Assembly (NCBI RefSeq): GCF_002413825.1
Contig: NZ_DHXT01000110.1
Span: forward strand, 1 to 10,695
DNA from: Rhodoferax sp. UBA5149
GTDB lineage: Bacteria > Pseudomonadota > Gammaproteobacteria > Burkholderiales > Burkholderiaceae_C
Direction: 5' to 3'
Length of the DNA: 10,695 nucleotides
Under the pieces are notes generated by a model. It searched no databases, was not told the DNA's origin, and was given only the letters and a program-made list of their open reading frames with translations. Made by a program: the position numbers and the translations under genes. Below, piece by piece: positions 6,831 through 10,695 of the stretch (position 1 is the stretch's first letter; the number at the start of each line of letters is the position of its first letter).

Positions 6831-6847
6831 TATTCTACCGATTGGTA
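6815..6847. promoter_or_regulatory. Near-perfect 33-base palindromic operator, probable TetR-protein site
   Basis: The half-sites are TACCAGTCAGTAGAAT (left) and ATTCTACCGATTGGTA (right), centred on base 6831. Of 16 base pairs of dyad, 14 match; only two positions per arm break the symmetry. It lies in the divergent region between the TetR gene and the ligase gene. Both TAGAAT -10 candidates fall inside it as mirror images, so a bound dimer pair would block both promoters. That the neighbouring TetR protein binds here is inference from position and symmetry. Confidence 0.8.
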
Positions 6848-6858
6848 TATATTGGCAA
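6832..6858 (-). promoter_or_regulatory. Candidate promoter for the TetR gene
   Basis: On the minus strand, TTGCCA (6858-6853) and TAGAAT (6837-6832) match the sigma-70 hexamers at five of six positions each. The spacer is 15 bases, shorter than ideal. The -10 is the mirror image of the plus-strand candidate and lies within the palindrome, consistent with autorepression. Confidence 0.35.
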
Positions 6859-6905
6859 GAGCCCGGACCGTCCGGTTACTACGTACTTACCCTGAAAGAG
6901 ACACC

Positions 6906-8522
6906 ATGGAGACAGCTCAATTCCCCCAACTGGATGTACCCCTGCACGAGTACCTGCGCGCCCATGCGCGAGCGCAGCCCGACAAGGCGGCCTATCTCTG
7001 GTATGGCCAGGTCATCACCTATGCCGAGCTCGATCGCGCCAGTGATGCCTTCGCCGCCCGCCTGGCGGCCCTGGGCGTGGCGAAGGGCGAGCCGGTCGCG
7101 CTCTTCATGAACAATTGCCCGCAGTACGTGATGGCGCACTACGGCATCCAGAAACTCGGCGCCATCGTCTGCCCGTGTGGGCCGCTCAACAAGGAGCACG
7201 AGCTCGAATACCAGCTGGGCGACCTGAAGGCGCGCGTGATCGTCGCCGCCGACAACCTGCTGCCGGTGGTGGCGCAGGTGCGCGCCAAGACGGCGCTGGC
7301 CCATGTGTTTGCCGTGCGTTACGCCGACCTGTTGCCGGAGCAGCCCAGTGTGGACGTCCCGGCTGAGCTGTTGGCCATGAAAAGCCAAGCCCGGCCTCTG
7401 CCCGCCGACGTGGAAGACTTCATGGCCGCCACCCAGGGCCATGCGGTGCCGCCCCCGGTCGCGCTGGACATGGACGACGTCGCGCTAATGACCTATACCT
7501 CGGGCACCACCGGCTTGCCCAAGGGCGCCATGCTCACTTACCGCAACGCCCTGTACAAGTCGGCGGCGGCGGCCAACTGCAATGGCGTGGTGGCGGACGA
7601 TGTGTTGCTGGCCGTGGCGCCGCTGTATCACATTGCCGGCATGGTGATGGGCATCAACGTCACCGTGTTCGCGGGCGCCACCTCGGTGCTGCTGTTCCGC
7701 TTTGACCCGGTGGCCGTGCTGCAGGCGATCGGGCGGCACCGCGTCACGTGGTGGTACAGCATTGCACCCATGAATGTCTTTGCCATGCAGGTGCCGGGTG
7801 CTGCGGACTTTGATTTGTCGAGCCTGCGCATGAATCCGGTAACCAGCTTCGGCATTACGTTTACCGAGGCGCTGGCTGCGCAATGGAAGACCTTGGCCGT
7901 CAACTGCAATTCCTTCGAAGCCTCCTACGGGTTGAGCGAGACCCACACGGTGGATACCTACATGCCGCACGATGCGATCCGCTGGGGCACGCAAGGCAAG
8001 GCGATCCCCGGCAACGAGATTCGCATTCTGGAAGCCGACTCTGGCCGTGAATGCGCCTGCGGCGAGGCCGGGGAGATCGTGCTGCGCAGCGCCGGCGTCT
8101 TCAAAGGCTACTGGAACAAGCCCGAGGCCACCGCCCAGACCCTGCGCGACGGCTGGGTCTACACCGGCGACATGGGAAAATTGGACGCCGAGGGCTACCT
8201 CACTTTCATGGGGCGCTTCAAGGAAATGATCAAGGTCTCGGGCTACAGTGTGTTTCCCGAAGAGGTCGAAACCATATTGACCAAGCACCCGGCCATCGCC
8301 CAGGCGGCGGTGATTGGCGTGCCCGACCCGGACAAGGGCGAGGTGGTGAAAGCCTTTGTCGTGCTGAAGCCGGGTCAGTCGGCCAGCGCCGCCGAACTCG
8401 TGGCCTGGTCGCGCGACAACATGGCCGTCTACAAGGCACCGCGCGAAGTGAAATTCATCGATGCCCTGCCGGCCACCGGGGCCGGCAAAGTGTTACGCCG
8501 CCTGCTCAAAGAGCAAATCTGA
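6906..8522 (+). CDS. Acyl-CoA ligase (AMP-forming), 538 aa
   Basis: This enzyme would activate a carboxylic acid to acyl-CoA with ATP. In order it shows the P-loop TYTSGTTGLPKG near residues 196-207, YGLSETHT at 341-348, YTGD at 419-422, the hinge GRFKEMIKVSGYSVFPEE at 436-453, and PATGAGKVLRR with catalytic Lys528. The ATG at 6906 is preferred to an upstream TTG at 6852, because the family-like sequence begins after it and the upstream codons fall in the promoter region. GAAAGAG is a weak ribosome binding site. The protein is paralogous to the one at 315-1931: the same 538-residue length and shared blocks such as PLHEYLR, HVFAVRY versus HVFSVRY, and PEATA. It differs in the segment before the P-loop and around residues 221-228. 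It is first in the plus-strand operon, 11 bases before the carboxylase, and probably repressed by the divergent TetR protein. Confidence 0.94.
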   Translation: METAQFPQLDVPLHEYLRAHARAQPDKAAYLWYGQVITYAELDRASDAFAARLAALGVAKGEPVALFMNNCPQYVMAHYGIQKLGAIVCPCGPLNKEHELEYQLGDLKARVIVAADNLLPVVAQVRAKTALAHVFAVRYADLLPEQPSVDVPAELLAMKSQARPLPADVEDFMAATQGHAVPPPVALDMDDVALMTYTSGTTGLPKGAMLTYRNALYKSAAAANCNGVVADDVLLAVAPLYHIAGMVMGINVTVFAGATSVLLFRFDPVAVLQAIGRHRVTWWYSIAPMNVFAMQVPGAADFDLSSLRMNPVTSFGITFTEALAAQWKTLAVNCNSFEASYGLSETHTVDTYMPHDAIRWGTQGKAIPGNEIRILEADSGRECACGEAGEIVLRSAGVFKGYWNKPEATAQTLRDGWVYTGDMGKLDAEGYLTFMGRFKEMIKVSGYSVFPEEVETILTKHPAIAQAAVIGVPDPDKGEVVKAFVVLKPGQSASAAELVAWSRDNMAVYKAPREVKFIDALPATGAGKVLRRLLKEQI

Positions 8523-8533
8523 AGGAAAGCCAC

Positions 8534-10695
8534 GTGTTCAAGAAAATTCTGATTGCCAATCGGGGCGAGATCGCCCTGCGACTGGTTCGTGCCGTGCAAG
8601 ATTTGGGTATGCGCAGCGTTGCCGTCTATGCGCAGGACGATGCCGAGTCGCTGCATGTGCGTCGAGCGGATGAAGCGGTGGCACTGGGCGCCAGGGGGCC
8701 TTCGGCTTATCTGGATATGGCCTGCATTATTTCGATTGCGCAGCAAACTGGCTGCGATGCGGTGCACCCAGGCTATGGTTTTTTGAGCGAGCGCGCCGAC
8801 TTTGCGCAGGCCTGTGCGGACGCTGGCATCACCTTCATTGGCCCCACGGTGGAGCAGCTTGCGCTGTTTGGCGACAAGGCCCGCGCCCGTGCGCTCGCAC
8901 AAGAGTGTGGCGTGCCGCTGATGCCCGGTAGCCCGGGCGCAGTGAGCCTGGAACAGGCACAGGCCTTTTTTGCGGCACAGAATACCGGCGCCGTGCCCGT
9001 CGGCGTGATGATCAAAGCCATTGGTGGCGGTGGCGGTCGCGGCATGCGCGCGGTGCTCGACGCCAAAGATCTGCCTGAAGCCTACGCGCGCTGCGTGTCG
9101 GAGGCCCGTGCGGCCTTTGATGTGGACGGTGTTTATGTCGAACGCTTGATGACGCGCGCCCGCCATATCGAAATTCAAATCATCGGCGACGGTGTCCAGG
9201 TCATGTCGCTGGGCGAGCGCGAATGTTCGTTACAGCGGCGCTTTCAGAAGCTGGTGGAAATTGCCCCGAGTCCGTCGTTACCCGAGGCACTGCGTCAGCG
9301 CATCACGCGAGATGCGTTGAAGCTCGCGCAGACCGTGAAGTACCGCAGTTTGGGAACCTTCGAGTTTCTGGTGGATGAAGCGTCGCACGATCTGCCTTAT
9401 GTCTTCATTGAAGCCAATCCGCGCCTGCAGGTGGAACACACCGTTACCGAAGAAGTGACCGGCCTGGACCTGGTGCAACTGCAAATTGGCGTGGCGGCGG
9501 GTCAAAGTTTGATGGCGCTGGGGCTCAACCCTGCTGCGCCACCGCGTGCGCAAGGCTTTGCTGTGCAATGGCGCATCAACGCGGAAACGCTGGACGCGCA
9601 AGGCCAGGTCAAACCTTCCGGCGGTTCGTTGCTGCGATTCGACTTGCCCTCGGGCCCCGGTATCCGGGTGGACACGCATGGTTACCCCGGCTGTGCCCCG
9701 TCACCGCATTACGACACGCTGCTGGCCAAGCTCATCGTGCGTTCCCGCAGCAATGACTTTGCCGACGCGGCACGCCGGGCCCGCCGGGCGCTCGACGAAT
9801 GCCAGATTGAGGGCATGGCGACCAACCTGTCCTTGCTGCAGGCGCTCGGGGCGCGTCCTGAGTTTGATTCGCAGCAGGTACACACGCGCTTTGTAGAGGC
9901 GCATCTGCCGGAGTTGCTGGCCGCAACACAAGTCATTGATATTCAATATGCTATAAAAAATGTAGCGGCATACGCAAATACAACGGGGGCTACAGCCTCA
10001 TTTGGCATTCAGCCTGAGCAAGACAACGACGGATTCAGCGCGGTGCGTGCGCCGATGCCGGCCAAACTGGTGCAGCTCGACGTGGCCGTTGGCGACGTCG
10101 TGCCGGCCGGTGGCCAAATCGCCGTGCTGGAAGCCATGAAGATGGAGCATGTGCTGCTGTCCCACGCGGCCGGTCGCGTGCTGGAGATTCGGGTTGCGTT
10201 GGGCGACTACCTCGCCCAGGGCCAGACCTTGGTGCGACTGGAGACGATGGAGGTCGAGGTCGCGGTGGAGGTCGCACAGGCGGCCCACAACGCCGACCTT
10301 GACCAGATCCGATCCGACCTGCAACATGTCATAGACCGCCATGCATTCACGCTCGATGCCAACCGACCGGAAGCGGTGGCACGCCGCCGTAAAACCGGCA
10401 GCCGCACCGCTCGCGAGAACATAACCGACCTCTGCGATTTACAGGACAGCCCCGACAGCTTCATTGAATACGGCGCGCTGGCGATCGCCGCGCAAGCCCG
10501 TCGCCGCTCGCTGCAAGACCTGGTTGCCAATACGCCGGCGGATGGCATGGTCACCGGTCTGGGCAGTGTCAACGCCGATCTGTTTGGACCGGAGAAGTCG
10601 CGCTGCGTCGTGATGGCCTACGACTACACCGTGCTGGCCGGCACGCAAGGCATGCGCAACCACCACAAGAAGGACCGCATGCTGGGTCTGGCGCA
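8534..10695 (+). CDS. Biotin-dependent acyl-CoA carboxylase, BC-BCCP-CT fusion (3' end outside window)
   Basis: This enzyme would carboxylate an acyl-CoA or enoyl-CoA using ATP and bicarbonate. The frame stays open for 720 codons to the window end. The biotin carboxylase domain covers about residues 1-455. It starts FKKILIANRGEIALRLVRA and has the ATP-grasp glycine loop IKAIGGGGGRGMR (160-172), ECSLQRRFQK (230-239) and EANPRLQVEH (293-302). A biotin carrier domain follows at about 503-570, with biotinylation site EAMKM and Lys536. A carboxyltransferase N-half begins near 640, with DGMVTGLGSVN and YDYTVLAGTQGM close to the window edge. Such domains are usually on separate subunits in proteobacterial propionyl-, methylcrotonyl- and geranyl-CoA carboxylases. 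The GTG start at 8534 has AAGGAA seven bases upstream, overlapping the ligase stop. The family N-terminus begins directly after it. Substrate is unknown. The linker contains a repeat-like insertion. Confidence 0.93.
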   Translation, partial: MFKKILIANRGEIALRLVRAVQDLGMRSVAVYAQDDAESLHVRRADEAVALGARGPSAYLDMACIISIAQQTGCDAVHPGYGFLSERADFAQACADAGITFIGPTVEQLALFGDKARARALAQECGVPLMPGSPGAVSLEQAQAFFAAQNTGAVPVGVMIKAIGGGGGRGMRAVLDAKDLPEAYARCVSEARAAFDVDGVYVERLMTRARHIEIQIIGDGVQVMSLGERECSLQRRFQKLVEIAPSPSLPEALRQRITRDALKLAQTVKYRSLGTFEFLVDEASHDLPYVFIEANPRLQVEHTVTEEVTGLDLVQLQIGVAAGQSLMALGLNPAAPPRAQGFAVQWRINAETLDAQGQVKPSGGSLLRFDLPSGPGIRVDTHGYPGCAPSPHYDTLLAKLIVRSRSNDFADAARRARRALDECQIEGMATNLSLLQALGARPEFDSQQVHTRFVEAHLPELLAATQVIDIQYAIKNVAAYANTTGATASFGIQPEQDNDGFSAVRAPMPAKLVQLDVAVGDVVPAGGQIAVLEAMKMEHVLLSHAAGRVLEIRVALGDYLAQGQTLVRLETMEVEVAVEVAQAAHNADLDQIRSDLQHVIDRHAFTLDANRPEAVARRRKTGSRTARENITDLCDLQDSPDSFIEYGALAIAAQARRRSLQDLVANTPADGMVTGLGSVNADLFGPEKSRCVVMAYDYTVLAGTQGMRNHHKKDRMLGLA
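9934..10003. repeat. A/T-rich palindromic repeat-like insertion inside the carboxylase linker
   Basis: Within the GC-rich carboxylase gene this block of about 70 bases is abruptly A/T-rich (TATGCTATAAAAAATGTAGC) and then carries the inverted repeat TGTAGC (9961-9966) / GCTACA (9989-9994) around TACGCAAATACAACGG. Its layout (GCTATAAAAA, GTAGC-GGC-ATACGCA, GGGGGCTACAGCC, T-run) resembles short repeats that I associate with intergenic regions of Comamonadaceae such as Acidovorax, Rhodoferax and Polaromonas. It is translated in frame as about residues 467-490 (VIDIQYAIKNVAAYANTTGA), between the BC and BCCP domains, where a flexible linker can tolerate it. The family match is from memory and needs a search. 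Confidence 0.5.

Noticed and set aside
6852..6905. TTG start at 6852 extending the second ligase by 18 residues
   Set aside because: The added residues are unlike the family N-terminus, fall in the promoter region, and would place the start next to the operator. The ATG at 6906 fits the paralogue.
7485..8288. Minus-strand open frame of 267 codons inside the second ligase
   Set aside because: It is the antisense shadow of a conserved ligase and resembles the shadow frame seen opposite the paralogous ligase.
8429..9178. Minus-strand open frame of 249 codons across the start of the carboxylase
   Set aside because: The opposite strand encodes an unmistakable biotin carboxylase N-terminus with glycine loop. 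The antisense frame has no recognisable feature.
1..10695. Search by eye for tRNA or rRNA genes, CRISPR repeats, integrase or transposase genes, attachment sites and riboswitches
   Set aside because: Nothing convincing was seen. The only repeats are short palindromes and the paralogous ligases. Weak structured RNAs could be missed without a covariance search.

Overview
The window is GC-rich, densely coding chromosomal DNA that looks like a betaproteobacterium of the Burkholderiales, most likely Comamonadaceae. This placement is inference. It rests on the gene types (acyl-CoA ligases, paired acyl-CoA dehydrogenases, a Liv-type solute-binding protein), on codon use, and on a short A/T-rich palindromic repeat of a kind I associate with Comamonadaceae. 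No rRNA, tRNA, CRISPR array, transposase or phage gene was seen.

Layout, left to right. Bases 1-272 hold the 3' end of a plus-strand acyl-CoA ligase. It converges on a minus-strand operon that reads leftward from about 4640: a degraded or short leader ORF (about 4300-4542), a small-subunit-like acyl-CoA dehydrogenase (3155-4288), a large-subunit-like acyl-CoA dehydrogenase (1931-3130) and a 538-residue acyl-CoA ligase (315-1931). The last two genes overlap at a TGATG junction. A mostly non-coding stretch of about 280 bases (4543-4824) follows. It carries an A/T-rich promoter-like block and a strong GC-rich inverted repeat. Next, still on the minus strand, come a periplasmic Liv-type substrate-binding protein (4825-6069) and a TetR-family regulator (6151-6792). 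The 113-base divergent region (6793-6905) contains a near-perfect 33-base palindrome. Rightward from it run a second 538-residue acyl-CoA ligase (6906-8522) and a large biotin-dependent carboxylase (from 8534 past the window end). In the carboxylase, the biotin carboxylase, biotin carrier and carboxyltransferase domains lie in one chain.

Together the genes read as a catabolic island for an unidentified carboxylic acid. The binding protein would capture the acid. The ligases would make its CoA thioester, and the dehydrogenase pair would desaturate it. The fused carboxylase would carboxylate an acyl-CoA or enoyl-CoA, as in the leucine/isovalerate (Liu) and acyclic terpene (Atu) pathways. The TetR protein, acting at the palindrome, would switch itself (perhaps with the binding protein) and the ligase-carboxylase operon on when substrate or its CoA ester is present. 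The substrate cannot be named from the sequence.

The points most worth a second look are the BC-BCCP-CT fusion, the repeat-like insertion inside its linker, the complementary loss of active-site elements in the two dehydrogenases, the palindromic operator spanning both divergent -10 candidates, and the broken ORF ahead of the dehydrogenase operon.
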